This document shows positions 30,017 to 45,000 of a stretch of 64,000 bases of DNA, one piece after another. The notes beneath the pieces were generated by a model. That model worked only from the letters and a program-made list of their open reading frames with translations, did no database searches and was not told where the DNA came from. A program made the translations under genes and the position numbers. The DNA comes from Metellina segmentata (taxonomy: Eukaryota; Arthropoda; Arachnida; Araneae; Tetragnathidae), in NCBI GenBank assembly GCA_947359465.1, contig OX375877.1, forward strand, positions 59,040,885 through 59,104,884, read 5' to 3'. Every line of letters starts with the position of its first letter. The stretch's first letter is position 1.

Positions 30017-33000
30017 GTAAGTTAGATTCATACGGTTGAAATGAATGATATTAATGACAATTCAGATCCTTTTTGTTTCTGATCTTGGATTAAAATTAGA
30101 TAATTTACACGCTATCCTTCGTGCAAAGGAAGTCTAAAATATTCGTGAATGTTCTTCAATAGGGCACTTGTAAACACTGCAGAAATTGGTCATAACTGAA
30201 AAAACTGTTACCTTGAAAGTTAAAAACACCTAATGAAACAAAAGTGAGCAAAAGCTTATCCAGTGATTTGAAGATTTCCATATAAATCAACTTTAAGATA
30301 TATCTTAAACTTATTATGAAATGAAAATGTGAATTTACAAACAATCTAGTAGTAAGGGCGCCTTCACACGAAGGAGATCGATCTCTCAGACCGGTCGCTT
30401 GATATTTTAACCAGGATATGTTTACAGATTCATTTCCTGTACATAAACTATTCGAGCGAAGAGAAGCAAACAAAATTTTTGACTGGAATTGTTTAGTTTT
30501 TTTTTTTTTTTTTGCAAAATCAGCATTGTTAAAGACAGATTAAAAATTTCAACGGATTTGAAATCTACGGAAAATTTTACAACAGATCGATACCTTAATT
30601 ATGATTTTCTTTAAATAAATAAATTTAAATTCCAAATTTCATATTTTCGCACTACGAATTTAGCCGCATTTGACGCAAATAATAAAAGCTACAATAGAAA
30701 TATTATTTATTTAAGAATATCACATTTAAGGTATCGATCTGGAGTAAAATTTTCCGTAGATTTCAAATCCGTTGAAATTTTTTCTCTATCTTTAACGATC
30801 GCGAAGATATAAACTTCTACTGGAGAATATAAAAGCTCTTTTGTTTTGTTTCTGGAATAAAATAAGCCACGACATAAAAAAAGTCGCCGGCGACTGAACT
30901 TCCTCGGTGACTATTTTTTAGTCTCTCATAACGGTCTCCTGCTAGTCTTCCCGTGTGAAGTGCTCCTATGGTTTATACAGGGTGGTCCCGAATTCATGGT
31001 ACAAACTTTAATGGTAGGTACAGGACATTGTAACAATGATTTATTGTATAGGAATGTATAGTCGCAAGTGACGCGGTGAGGCGAAAACAGGGGAAATAAC
31101 GGCCGAAAGGAAAAACAAAGATTTTATTGAAAGCGTTGTTGACAAGTGTCATGTTTACAGTAATTGTTCAAAATTGCGTCCACCAGTATCGATACATGCT
31201 TGACAGCGTCGGTGGAGCGATTGGCGTACACGTTCAAAGATGCCTGGTATTTCACGCACACCTGCAGCAGCTACAGATAAGCGAGCGACGAGATCCTCAT
31301 CTGAGTCAACTGGAGTCTCATAAACAAGATGCTTTAGATGTCCCCATAAAAAGTAATCGAGGCTCGATAAATCGGGAGATCGGGGTGGCCAAGTGACTGG
31401 TCCACCACGCCCAATCCATCGAGTACCAAACGTGGCATTCAGGTAATTCCGTACATCAATGCTGAAGTGTGCTGGCGCCCCATCGTGCTGAAACCACATG
31501 CGGTTACGAATGGCGATCGGAACATCATGCAGCAGTTGTGGTAACACTTCTTTCAGAAAAATAAGATAGCTTCCGCCAGTGAGCCGCGTGGGTAGTAAGT
31601 ATGGGCCAATCAAAAAGTCGTTCACAATACCAGCCCACACATTAATACTGAAACGTTGTTGAAACGCATGTCGACGCGTTGCATGTGGATTATCGGTTGC
31701 CCACACATGGGAATTGTGCGCATTAAAGACACACTCGCGTGAAAATGTCGCTTCATCTGTAAATAGCACATAATCTACGAAATCCGGCTGCAACGCACAT
31801 TGCTGCATCACCCACAGGCAGAAGTTCACGCGGCGAGGATAATCTGCCGGATTCAATGCTTGTACTTTCTGAAAATGGAAGGGGTGTAAGCGATTTTCGT
31901 TTAACACTCTGCATACAGTCTGATGACTCACCTACGTCACGCGCAACAGTTCTTGTGCTTGACTCGGGTCTATCAGCCACAATGTTCAAGATGCTTTCTT
32001 CCAGCCTTGGAGTGCGTACAGCTCTTACTCGACCAGCGCCATGTCTGTTGATGTCGAACGCACCTGTTTCACAAAGTTGACGATGTAACCGTTGAAAAAT
32101 TCTATGATCCGGCATTCGTCGATCAGGATACTCCGCGCGATACATTCGTAACGCAGCTCTGCCGTTACCATTTGCACGGCCGTACATGTAATGCATGTCT
32201 GCTTTTTCTGCATACGTAAAGTCACCCATCGTCTACGGCAGCACAATTGTGAATGGCGCTTTTCCCTACTGCGATGCATCATGTTCAACAGCGGCTAGAC
32301 ATCTACTGCCCTCTACCGGCAATGATACCAACCGATCACTCCATTTCTCTTTCCTTTTATTTCCCCTGTTTACGCCTCACCGCGTCACTTGCGACTATAC
32401 ATTCCTATACAATAAATCATTGTTACAATGTCCTGTACCTACCATTAAAGTTTGTACCATGAATTCGGGACCACCCTGTATGTAAGTTCCGTCGCCTTCA
32501 GACCGGTCTGAGCGATCGATCTCCTTCGTGTGAAGGTGCTTTAAGAGACTAACTTCCTGATAAACAAATGCTCTCGCGTGATACCATTCGGGTTACCTTA
32601 AAAAATTTATCTCTGTTTTGGCGACACTTGGAAAATGATGTAAATGGTTTGAACAATAACTACCACATATATCAATACGGAATTCATTCTTTGGAATTTC
32701 TTCTAGCGAACTGCTGAAGTGGTATTCGAAAAACAAGTCAACTGTCTTCATGTCAGGAATACGAGTAGGAAACACGTTCCATTGCAGAAGCTGAAATTCC
32801 GCATACATTTAACTTGACGACTGTAAAAGCCTCTTAAAGAACTGACGTATCTCAGATTTCAATGGCCAAAATACGCCTGAAAAAATTTAGTTACTAATTT
32901 TAAGTTCTACGAATTTTGTCATGTTTAATCAAAAGTTATAATAGTACATTTCACTCTTAATTAATATTAAAAAAAGTTTAATCTCTATGTAGTGACAGTT

Positions 33001-36000
33001 TTCATAGAGAAACAATAATTTTCTTCCCTTTGATAAAAAAACACATCTAAATTAATTTTGAACGAAGATATTTATACTTCGTGCTGCTAACTTAAAGAGC
33101 ACATCCTTATTATATAGGCTATGAGAGCCTATTTACTTACCCTTATTTGTCTTCTTGATTACAACGTTCGAATTTCAAACATTGCGATTATGTTTAAAAG
33201 ACTTTATTTAGAATTCAGGTTAACAAAAAATTCTCCTTTAGGAAGGGCCACGAAAATACTTAGAGTTAGTTATTGTTGAGTAAACATCACACGAGCAAAT
33301 GGCATTAGAGTTAACAAATGAATTTAATTTATACTTTTGTGATAGAGGCAGAACCGGGATTAATCTACTTGCCAAATATAAGCACTCTGAAACCGGCCGA
33401 GATCATCTATTTATTTTCTTAATAATCAACTACAGATCTCATCAGTATTTGGCACTACAAGGGGTAAAATAATGATTGATTATCAGGAGGCAGCTAATAG
33501 GTAGATATTTTATTTTGTCATTTTGTCACTATCACTTTATCATTTATGGTTTTAGTACTTTACATGCAGTGTAGAACATGTGAAAAAAAGCTGCATTTGT
33601 TGAAAAAGGTTGCCTTATTGATCACAGACTCCCTTACCTCCCGACATATGTCAGGTTGAAGGTTGACCAGGTCTCACACGGGTAATTGAGGAGTGCAAGC
33701 ACTCTTGATTTACAGCATTGTTGAGACCCACATTTGGGGGGCGCTACTAAACACAGTTGCCGTAGGGGTCTTCGGGGACTGGAGGAGCCTTGGCCATAGT
33801 CCCATTAACCCTTAGTTGAAATCCCGTTAGTAGAAAGAAATAAAAAATAAAAACTTCACTCTCATTGCGCTCTTGTGCCCGTGTCATTCCAGCCTCGTTT
33901 GCCTTGACTAGCTTGGCCTAAGCTCCATCGTTCCCTTCTCCTCCCGCGTTACATAACATGAAAACGTAATTGGAGAATAGTACATGAGCTTACATAAAAG
34001 AAAACGTTCAAAAATTTTTGACACTATAATATGTCCAGAGCCGGGTTCCTCCACAGTCTTTTCAATATATAAATCAGGCATCTGTGTATTTCACTGCATT
34101 TGCGTCACTCCAGGGGATTAGTTTACCTTACAAGAATCTAATATAGATACCTTGAGGTCCGTAGGAGGAACACTTTGCAGAAGAGGAGTTCCTTAACGCT
34201 GTGCTATTATGAGCCTCCGACTGGTGCACTTTAAATCTTTCGTGACCGAAAATCCTCACGTTGTGTTGATGAGGAAGTTGGAAGAGTGAGTTGCCAGCTC
34301 AGGTAACTTAAATAATATAATATCAATAAATCAATAAATTAATATAATATCAACAAATCAAAATAGCGATTAATCAATAAATTGCCTCGTCAACTGACCG
34401 TGGTACAAAATTACGCTTTGTCTGTGGATCTTTCCCTCGGGGGATTGATCCAGGACCGTCGTCAAAAGCCCGTTGTGTTGCTCTAGTAGGATGTTAATTA
34501 AAAATTACAAGTTACTCAGGACAACACTCCGTAATTTTGAACCACGGTCAGACGATGAGGTCACAACTAAGCTGGAACCAAACTCTCCAAGCTTCTACAC
34601 CAGCCAGAAGGTATTTTCATTAACGTAGCACAGGGACAACACAACGTGCTATTGGCGACGGTCCGAGAACAATACCACGTTTTTTAAACCACAGTCTGAT
34701 GATGAGGTCACCCCAATCTACACAACGGGCTATTGGCGACGGTCCGAGAACAATACCACGTTTTTTGAATCACGGTCTGATGATGAGGTCACCTTAATCT
34801 ACATACTTCAACACCACATCAACGTGAGTACATTTGAGGCCGCGACAGTTTTAAAGTGCACCAGCCTCTTTTGTACACGATGATCTTTGGTTGGATTCGA
34901 ACTCGCGACTCTCCGGTATGCTTATCCGTCACTCTTCCAACCTGGCAACCACAGCTCTGTTTATTAGTAAACAGTCAGTAGTTAAACCACCGTTGCTCTT
35001 AACAGGACTATCAACCAACTTCCACTTACGAACGAGGTATAGAACCAGGGACTTACAAGCTGGCAGAAGCACTATGACCACTACACGGGGTAGGCGAAAT
35101 TATCTTATGCTTTCTATGTAATTTTTTTTTGTGACCTGGGCCACACTTAGCCTAACAGTAAGGGTTTAAAAAGGTAGTGCCATCTGACCGAAAATCGAGT
35201 TGCAAAAAGAGGCGTTTCCTCTTAATTTTCTGACGGACCGGGGGGAAAGTCAGACCCTGGCGCCACGACATTTTCCGCACAACTGAATGGTATTTCATGT
35301 TGAATTGTTAAACTCACTAAAAATGAATCCGATACTCCAAAACGGCGATTTTTTTTGTTTTAATCAATTGCTAATAATATGAAGCATTTACACACGGTGG
35401 CTCATTAATGAAATGAGTACCATTTTTGAGAAAAACGCTGCTGAAAACTATGAAAGAAAGAAACCTCCAAGCCCATTAACCACTCCACCCTGCTGTTTTA
35501 TTGGCCTAATGCAGCGATTCCCAACCGGTGGTACGCGGCAACGTTTTAGGTGGTACGCAAGGATGATACGAGCGACCCAAATAATCTACGAAGTTTGTTC
35601 GATTTTTTAGTATGTACAGCCACGTTATAGGAAAAATGGGATTATATGAAATCAATTTAGAGATTAACGTTTTTATTATATTGTAATAAATGACGCTAAC
35701 AGTAGCTATTAATAAGTACGCACAACTGAATAAGTATAATAAGTAAGTATTAAGAGTACTGTAAATAAAACTGTAATTTTCAATCATCATTTTATTTTTT
35801 CCTTTATTAAAACATAATTAATACGAAATACAAGTGCATTAATCATAAAATATGAAGCTTTCTTAGTTTTTTAATTAAAATAAAACAAGCCATTGGGCAC
35901 TTTTATGACATTAGATATGTTTCGAAAAAAATATAAAACTGGTGGAACGCCATAAATTTCTAAAAATTTCAAGTGGTACGCACTTACTAAAAGGTTGGGA

Positions 36001-39000
36001 ACCCCTTGTCTACTGGATTGGACTACCTGGGTTTGCGGTTTCATTAGGGCGATTAGTGAAAGGTGATTGTAGATCATTCATCAGTGCAATTTGGGAAACA
36101 TTTTTACGTCTATCCTGTGTGGAAGGTCATTTTGACCGCTTGTTTGGAATAGCTGACAAACGTTCAATCTCTAAACGTTCTGAGAATATAACCCTAAACA
36201 CTTTCTACTATCGATACTTTCATCGAACACTTTCGTACATAAATCATTCTACAAGAAAACAGATTTCATATTTTTTTTTCAATTTTTCAAAATAAACGAT
36301 TCACATTTTGAAAATATTCAACTACCGTCCAGCCTAAGCCATTCGGTATATCGCCAAGTAATTTTAAACCACGGTCAGATTACGAGGCAACATTTGGACT
36401 GGCACCCATCTCCCAACTTCCAAACCAACCCAACGGGAGGACTTCTGGCCACCACAGATTTAATGTGCACCAACCGCCTCCACACCATACGCTTACAAAC
36501 ATCCATATCCTGTCCCGGATTCGAACCAGGAACCTTCCGATCTACATTTTGAAAACAATGAAAATTCAAGTAAACTTTTTAAAAACGAAATCTTCAAAAA
36601 TAACTTCACGATTGATTGTTTCCAACCCATAGTAGCCATTTAGCAAATTAAATAAATTATTTTTCAAGTTCAAATTAATATATCGGAAAATAAATCATTC
36701 CATTACTTACATTACTTTCCTTTCATCAGTTCACACAAACATATATATTTGTTAGTGTTCCTGCACAAGGTACGTACAGATTTATCACCCAATAGGAATA
36801 ACTTTTCAGTTTTGTTTCTCTCGCATTTATTATTTGGAGCTGCTTTAGTTAAGGGGTAGAAACATAACAAATTAATGACGTTTTATAGTAAATTTTAAAT
36901 AAACTAAACTTACCGGGAGTAAGATTTAAAAAAAATTTACTGAATCTTTAAGCACTACTCAATGTGGAATTAAATCTCAAAACTAAACTAATTACTCAAC
37001 GTCTGGAAAAAGTACACAATTCTTTGTGAGTTTCTGTGTGAACCAAGAACTAATCTAGTGTCGGCGAGTTAAGAGGATGCTAAAGTAAATTATTTGGCCT
37101 CTCATTGGAAATGCGTAACAAAGGTAACTATGCGACTAAGAGAAGGTTATAAGAGTATTAGAAACAATTTCTTTATCATTGCCCGCCTTGTAAGGGGAAC
37201 CGGTAAACTTGTTTGATAAGAGTCGCAGATTAGCAAACGGAGGGTTGCGAATTCCAACCAACTAAAAGACCGTTGTGCAGGTGGGGACTGGTGCACGTTA
37301 AATCTGTCGTGGCCTCAAATTTCTGAACTTTGGAGCGGTGTGAAAGTTTGGAGATTGGGTACTAACTCAGGTGTTGACCTCGTCATCGGACCGTGGTTCA
37401 AAATTAATAAGTATTGCCCTCAGACCTTACACTTTGCGATGGATCCCAGACCGTCGCCAATAACCCGTGCGTTTGTTGCTCCAGTGCGAGGTAAATTCAA
37501 CAACCTACCTCACACCTTACAAAAAAAATATTCAGTGCCTTACAAAGCCTTGATTATTGATTTTAATTTAATTTATTGATATAAAAATTAGAAACCAATA
37601 CTCGAAGGAGACCCCCTAACAATACTATAATACACAGTCCAGTCACATTAATGTGACCACCTGTCAAAAGCCAGAATAACCACCTTTGGCAGAGCGGACC
37701 GCTGCGAGACATGCAGGAAGAGAGTCAATTTGGTTTCTGAAGGTGTTCACTGGGATGTTGAGAAATGCCGACTACAGTGCCGTGACCAGCTGCGCTAGAT
37801 TACGCGGTTGAGGAGCCATGTCAATTATTGCAGGGTGTTTGCTTTCAGACGTTTCACGCCGTATACGCCAACGTCCATCTGTCCGATGGAGCATAAAACG
37901 TGATTCATAGGAAAAAGCCACCTGTCGCCACTCTGGACGTCCAGTTGCGGTACTGGCGTGCAAATTCCAGCCTTCGTCGCCGATGAACAGCAGTGAATGA
38001 ACACCGATGAACATACAGCACCGATGAACATACGTGCATTAACCAGGCGTCTGCTGCGGAGGCCCATGCGCATAAACGTGTGCTGTACCGTTGTTGAGGA
38101 TAAACTCTTGGTAGCCCCTTGGCTCATCTGGTCGGTCAGTTGCTCAACAGTTGCACGTCTAATCGCCCGAACGCATCTCCGTAGCCTTCGTTCGTCTCTG
38201 TCATCTATAGCCCGTGGTGCACCATATGTGCCACGCCGCTGATTTTGGATAGTGTCATTTTGCCATGCACGGTATACTTTTACCACGGCGGCACGCGAAC
38301 AGTTTACAAAATTAGCCGTTTCCGAAATGCTACCCTTGGCCCGAAAGCCAATAATCACGCCCTTTTGGACGTCGGATAAATCACTACGTTTCTGCATTAC
38401 GCCAACGTTTGAAATGCTTTCCGATGCCCTAGGACATCCTTTATATACACTCCACTGCAATGTGCTGCCACCTGCCTTTTGTGATTGGTTATTTCACGTT
38501 GACGTCGAAAGTAGGTAGTAGTCACATTAATGTGACTGGACTGTGAATGACTTCTGTATGAAAAAAGAAACCTTGGGTCATAATTTAATAATTCACCTCC
38601 CATCAGTCTCCTTTCAATAGAAATTTATGGACGGTTTAAGCAGGGTCCCTAACCACAGGGTTAGTTAGTAAAGTTTCTCTCGCATTTATTATGTGGAGCT
38701 GCTTTAGTTAACGGGTTGAGGCATCGCAAACATGAATTAATGACGTTTTATAGTATTTTTTAAATACACTAAACTTACCAGAGGAGTGAGATTTTAATAA
38801 ATGTACAGAATATTTAAGCACTACTCAATGTGGAATAAAATTTCAAAACCCAACTTATAACTCAATGTCTGGAAAAATTATACAATTCTTTGTGAGTTAG
38901 CTTAACCTAGAACTCATCTAGTGTCGGCGAGTAATGAAGGAGCGTAATTGTATCTGAAATTGGAATAACCCGTTAGTCACGCACGTCTTCTTGGTTCTTG

Positions 39001-42000
39001 GTTCGAATCCCGGTCTGGGAAGAGATGTTCGTAATATTTCGGAACAGTGTTGAAACACAGGTTTTTTAAAAAGGAATTTTATTACTTCAAAACAAAATGG
39101 AGCCAGCTTTCTAATAAAGTCTTCGTTGGAAAAAAAGATAGTCACAATGCCCAATGCAAATGTTTCAAACTTTTACTCGTGTACTTTTCGAACAATGCTG
39201 TAGTTAATGATTTCCAATTTGGTATAGTTGTCTTCTTATACTACACATGGTTTCTGAATATGGTAATTAAAGGTTAGCAACTACGATGACCCTGATTTTT
39301 TTAAAGAATAAATCCTCTACATAATCTAGTTGCAAACCGGTTATTTTAAAATAAAATAGGATGTCCTTAATTGAATGTTAATCGCGTTCAATGAATTGAA
39401 TACATACTCTAATATATGTAAATAGTGCCGTAATTAGCCATTCCTGTGCCCTGAGCAAGAATTTGCATTTAGATATTGCATTCGATTGAAATAATAGAAC
39501 GCTTGTATAATCGTTCTTGTCCGATAGTTGATCTTGAAATTTTTTTTATTAATTTCAACTTGCTAATGATTGATTGATAGTTGGGTTGTATTGCGCAAGG
39601 TTTTTAACTTGGTAAAACTTCTCCCGCACAAAGCAATTGAAATGGGAAGAGTTAAAAATCATCGACGATCAAAATTGTTATACACTCATGTCCATAAATT
39701 AAGAATAATGCCAGCTCCGGCAAATAAAGGTTCAGAAACAAAACAAACGTGACTTATTCATAAAGCCCATTTATTAAAAAAAAAGATAAAGAGCAAAAAA
39801 GATGGTGTATGTATGATACCATTCATAAAACTACGATTTTCGCTCACTGGAGCAATTACAAAAAATATCGACCGTAAAAAAACTTAACATGACATGGTTG
39901 GTATGATGTTTAATACATTGTATGTCTCCCAGAAGATGAAGTACAGTCGTCCGTACAACAGATGCTGAGGATCAAATTATCGAGCTGATCTTGGGGAAAA
40001 TGACTCCACTCAGCAAGCAATGCTCTTCGAAGTTCCGGTACACATGTAGGAGGTGGTTGACGGGCTGCAACTCGTCGGCCAAGCATGTCCCACACATGCT
40101 CTATCGGATTCGTCAGGTGAGATTGCTAGCTATTCCACAGGGTTATATCTTCAGATTCAAGGCATTTGTTTACAATATTTGCACGATGAGGACGGGCGTT
40201 GTCATCCATAAACACAAATTCTGCGCCCATGGCAACTCTAAACAAACGTACACGTTGTTCTAGAATGATGTCCCGATATATTTGGCCACTCATGGTTCCG
40301 ATTTGAACATGCAGATCTGTTCTGGAGCCTAGTATATTTCCGCCCCAAACGAGCAATCCTGCACCATCGTAGCGTCGTCGTTTAATGTTGTTGTCGTGGT
40401 GGTAGCGGGTACCTCGCGTTCTCCATATAAACGTCCGCCGTGAATTAGATTGCAAACTAAACCTGGACTCGTCGGAAAACATCACACAAGCCCACTGTGA
40501 CGATGCCCACATTGAATGTTCTCTACTCCAGTGTAACCGCTGGCGATAGTGAGTTGACTTGAGCGGAACACATCTGACAGGCCTGCGAGCATATAGACCA
40601 ACATGTCCCAAACGTCTGTAAACGATTTGCCTTGAAACTGTCGTACCCATGGCTGAAGATAGCTGACGAGAAAGGTCGGATGCTGTGCTCCATCTGATTC
40701 TTTAGCAGTTACTGCCAAGTACAGGTTGTCATTCGGCGTTGTAACTCGGGGCAGACCTGTACTGTAACGTCTACTGAAATTTCCATCAATTTGGAATCGT
40801 TGCCAAAGCCTAGAGATGACACTTTGGGCGATTCCAAGTTCCACTGAAACTTCCGTCTGAGTACGCCCGCATTTCAAGCGGCCGATAACTGTACCACGTA
40901 AAAAATCTCGACATGCGTCCTCTGTGCCATAACTATTCGGTTGTGGCGCGTGATCGGCTTACAGAATGCTTGTGAACAATTGTACTTCTTAGCAACCATT
41001 TCTTATATACACCTCTAACACTCTCGTCATTGTGACGTACTATCGGCGTCATCCGACGGCTTCCTATAATTTAGAAATTATTATTGAAGATGTGTGCGAT
41101 AATTCTACAGGTGAAATTTTTACTTTAGAGTTCGATTTCCGTGTGATTCTGAATTATCCTTAATTTATGGACATGAGTGTATTTGGGTAAGACTCAAACC
41201 AAAATCATGAAGAACCTGTTGAATATTAAGCGGAGATGCAGTTTCTATATTTTGTATAAGAGTCTTCACTTAAAACTTTCAATTTCACATGTCCATTTGT
41301 ACTTTTTTAAATCTTTTCTGTATTTAGCAGCGAGATCTGTGGCCAATTTTGTTTTTAATTGCCAAAACTCATGTAATGTAATGTAAAGACAAGTCATACA
41401 GAAAGCAAGAATCGTCACAGATAGTTTTCATTTTTTGATAAGGCCAATCCATTTGAGAGTGTCAACAACACTGTAAATTAAATAATTCTTCGGGTGTCAA
41501 GTTACTTTCTTCATCTGGTGTTTCATCTATTTCTATTATCTTAACTCTTCTCTTTCGGACCCCCTTCCAAGTGGGCCTTGTGCGAGTGCACCTGCCTAGT
41601 TACGGCACTGTGTAAACATAACTAAATTACATCTTTGCTACGCTAATTGAACACAAACATAACGCATAGGAATTGTAATCTATTTAAATGACGTGCACAA
41701 AAGATGATCTATTTTTTATGAAATAAAGCAATAAAATAAAATAAAAAGATATTCTATGTTTTCCAACGATTCTTATTTTCAAATCATTAAATTGTATCAT
41801 GACGGAAACGAATAGGACACTGTTGAATAGCAAGCAATCGCCTTTCAAGACGCAAATCCCTTGAGGATAGACAGATGCCTCGTAAAACCACGAAAAGGGG
41901 GAACCCAGTGAGTCCAATCCACAAGTTCAATAAAACAGCAGGGGGAGTTGTTAATGGGCTTAGAGATTTCTGTTTTTCACACTTTTCAGTAGCGTTTTAC

Positions 42001-45000
42001 TCAAAAATGGCATTCATGTCATTTATGAGTCACCGTCTGTAAATGCTTTATATTATCAGCTATGGATTAAAACAAAAATCTTCGTTCAGTGGTGTTGGTA
42101 GGATTTGTCTTCAGCGAGTTTAACAATTCAAGACGAAATCCGATTCAGTTGGGTACAGCTACACTCTACGTTTATGAGTGATGGCAACGGCCTGGCGATT
42201 TTTTTTGGCGCACTTTTAGTAGCGAGTTACGATAAATTAAGGCAACCCATCTTTCGTTGCTGTTGTTGTGGTTTTCATGGCAACCTCGGCAAACGGAAAC
42301 TTTCAATTTTCATTTTGAATATTCTAGAAAGTTCTTCCAAAATCCGTTTAAATCGTTTGATTTCATTGATTCGTTTGAAATTTTTTCTTTCCTCCAATTG
42401 GTTATTTTGTTTTTAAAATATCCTTTTAATGCATTGGTCCTTTTAAATCGTTTTCTGTGATACCATTGGTCCATTTATTTGTATTTTGACAGTTGTGGAA
42501 TTTTTATTTTGTTATAAAAGTTTTCACGACAGGATTAAGAGTTTTAATTTTTTGATCATTTTCGTTTTCATTATTTTTTTACGAGAGAATTCTGACGTTA
42601 TCAGGTATTATTTCTTGCTTTTTTTTCTTTTGTAAATCTTTTTCTTTTTCAACATGCTCACTGTATTTAGTGTAATTGATAAGTTTCAGGGTATTTTTAC
42701 CACACGTAACTTAGTTTCTCTGCTGGTTCACAAAGGTGTTTTGATATGTGCTTAAGCTTACTACTTTTTGTGAAAGTTTTTAAAAAATATACTTTTTAAA
42801 ACGTTCTGAAATGTGCTTAAAAAGTGTGTTGTAAAAAGAAAAAAAATTGTGACAGGAAAAGAGTTATGAAATAATTCTTTCCCTGGCGACTTTAGAAGTG
42901 CGCCAAAAAAAATCGCCAAGGCCGTTGCCATCGCTCATAAACGTAGAGTGTAGCTGTTCCTTCAGTTGTGTAGTAATCGTCGTGGCGCCAGGGTCTGACT
43001 TTACCGCCGTTACGTTACGATCACTTTCTTGCTCAGAGCTAGTTTCAGCTCTGAAGGAGCAAATTTATTCCCCTTTAGTACGGCTGATATGTGAAATAAT
43101 TATGCCTTTAAGGATAGAAGCATACAATTTGGGGCACATATACTACATATACGAAGATTTAATTATGGATATGAGGCCATCTCAGATTTCGCCTATGACA
43201 GTAATGGCTTACATTCAAAATGGCGGCGTCTAAATATTTTTTTGTGCACCATTTAAATGTTATTTCATGATGTTAAATAACAGCTATTAAAGTAAGGGCT
43301 AATAATTATTGTTTTGGGCAAGTAGCTTGCAATTTTTAATACTATTTACCACATTTTACATACATATTCTATTTATGACAAAATGGCGGCCTCTGAGTAT
43401 ATGTTATGTGCTTCTTATTTATAGTCATTTGATAATGTTAACAGCGTATTATATGGGATTTGGGATGAATTGATGCTATAAACATGTGTGCATGTCCTAA
43501 TTATATTTTCATAGAAACAGAGTGGAGCAAGTGTTTTATCTGTCAAGAAGACAAGTCTGAAGTTCTTAGGTGTCCAGCTGACAGTAAGATTGAAGAAAAA
43601 GGGACTGGTTATAAAACTATGTATTATTTACTTTGAGGTTAAGTAATGCAGGGTGTTTACCAGGGGCAATAAATATGGAACGTCTCGATGACGCAGGAGG
43701 TGTCGAGGCATTCTTGGAACAATTTAAGGCTCAGTTTCACGAATCATGCAGATTGCAGTTCAAAAAACAAAAACTTCAAAAAGCTCAGAAAAGTAAGATA
43801 GAACCTGAGGATAATGTAAATAATTCTACTAAATTTATCCGCCAGAATATTGTAGGGAATAGTTCAGTTAATTTAAAAGCGATTTTTTTTTGTGTGTGAC
43901 CTGCCTGCTCAGGCTGGAAGTTCATTATGTACTGCATCGACATTATGTCTAGATGCTCGTGTTTGTAACTATTCCTTTAAACTGGAGGACAGGCCTCTGC
44001 TTGCGAAACTGAGTGCCGGTGATGTTATTGCATTAAATGCCATGTATCATGTTCAATGCCTTGTATCATATCTGTGCTCAGTTGGCAAAATGTTATGTGT
44101 CCCTTTTAATTTTTCGTGACAGCAATTTTAAGATTCCAGATTCAACATGTGGTTATGTGGATTTTGATTTATTACAATTTTCCCACCTTTGTGTTCTCAT
44201 AAACTGAAAAAAAAAGACTTACGACATTTTGCCACCTTCTAAACATTAACAAAAGAGACTCCAGGATGGGACTTAGTCAATTTTTCGGAAAAGTGACTTA
44301 TAACATTTTGCCATCTGAGCACAGATATAACAGAGCAAGAGACAAAAAGAACACACAAGAAAAACTGAAACATAACAAACTAACTATGGTTTCCCATTTG
44401 CTGAACTTATATCATACATCGAAGATGCTTGTAGTGGCAATGAAATCGCACCCAAATTTAATCTTGTTAATCTATGTAAACTGTACATGCTGAGGAAGAA
44501 ACAATTAGGTAGTAATCTTTCAGGGCGCATACATTCCACAAAACTAAAAGAAAGAGTACTTTCATATTTTCCTGACATGGAAGCACATAATAAAAGTCGA
44601 GATATGATGTTAATATTTAATAATGATGTTGGATTATCTCAGAACAAAGCTTGTGGATACGATGCAGATAGTGACACCATTCATCTTGCTAAAGCAGCAA
44701 ATATAGTTGGAAGAGAACTTTTTAAAATGAAAAACCTCTTCAATGGATCATTTGGAGAAACCTGTCAGTAAGATTCCGTACCAGCATCGCTGTTAGCACT
44801 GGCTGCTATGGTTACGAATGGTCCAAATATTAAAGCACAGTCACGTTTTACTATAATACCACAACCTATCCTCACTGTTGCTCAGTTACTAATGTATGAC
44901 AGTTTGGTGAGACGTCGGGAGTGTCATTCTGGAACAGTCTACAAGCACGATCGAGAACGAGAAACACCTTTGCCTATGTACTTAGGTATTTTTATTCATA

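Noticed and set aside
35942..36295. 117-codon plus-strand frame
   Set aside because: Starts inside the right end of the hAT-like MITE and has no recognisable domain.
38955..39020. tRNA gene around GGTTCGAATCC
   Set aside because: B box present, but I could not fold acceptor, D and anticodon arms; probably SINE debris.
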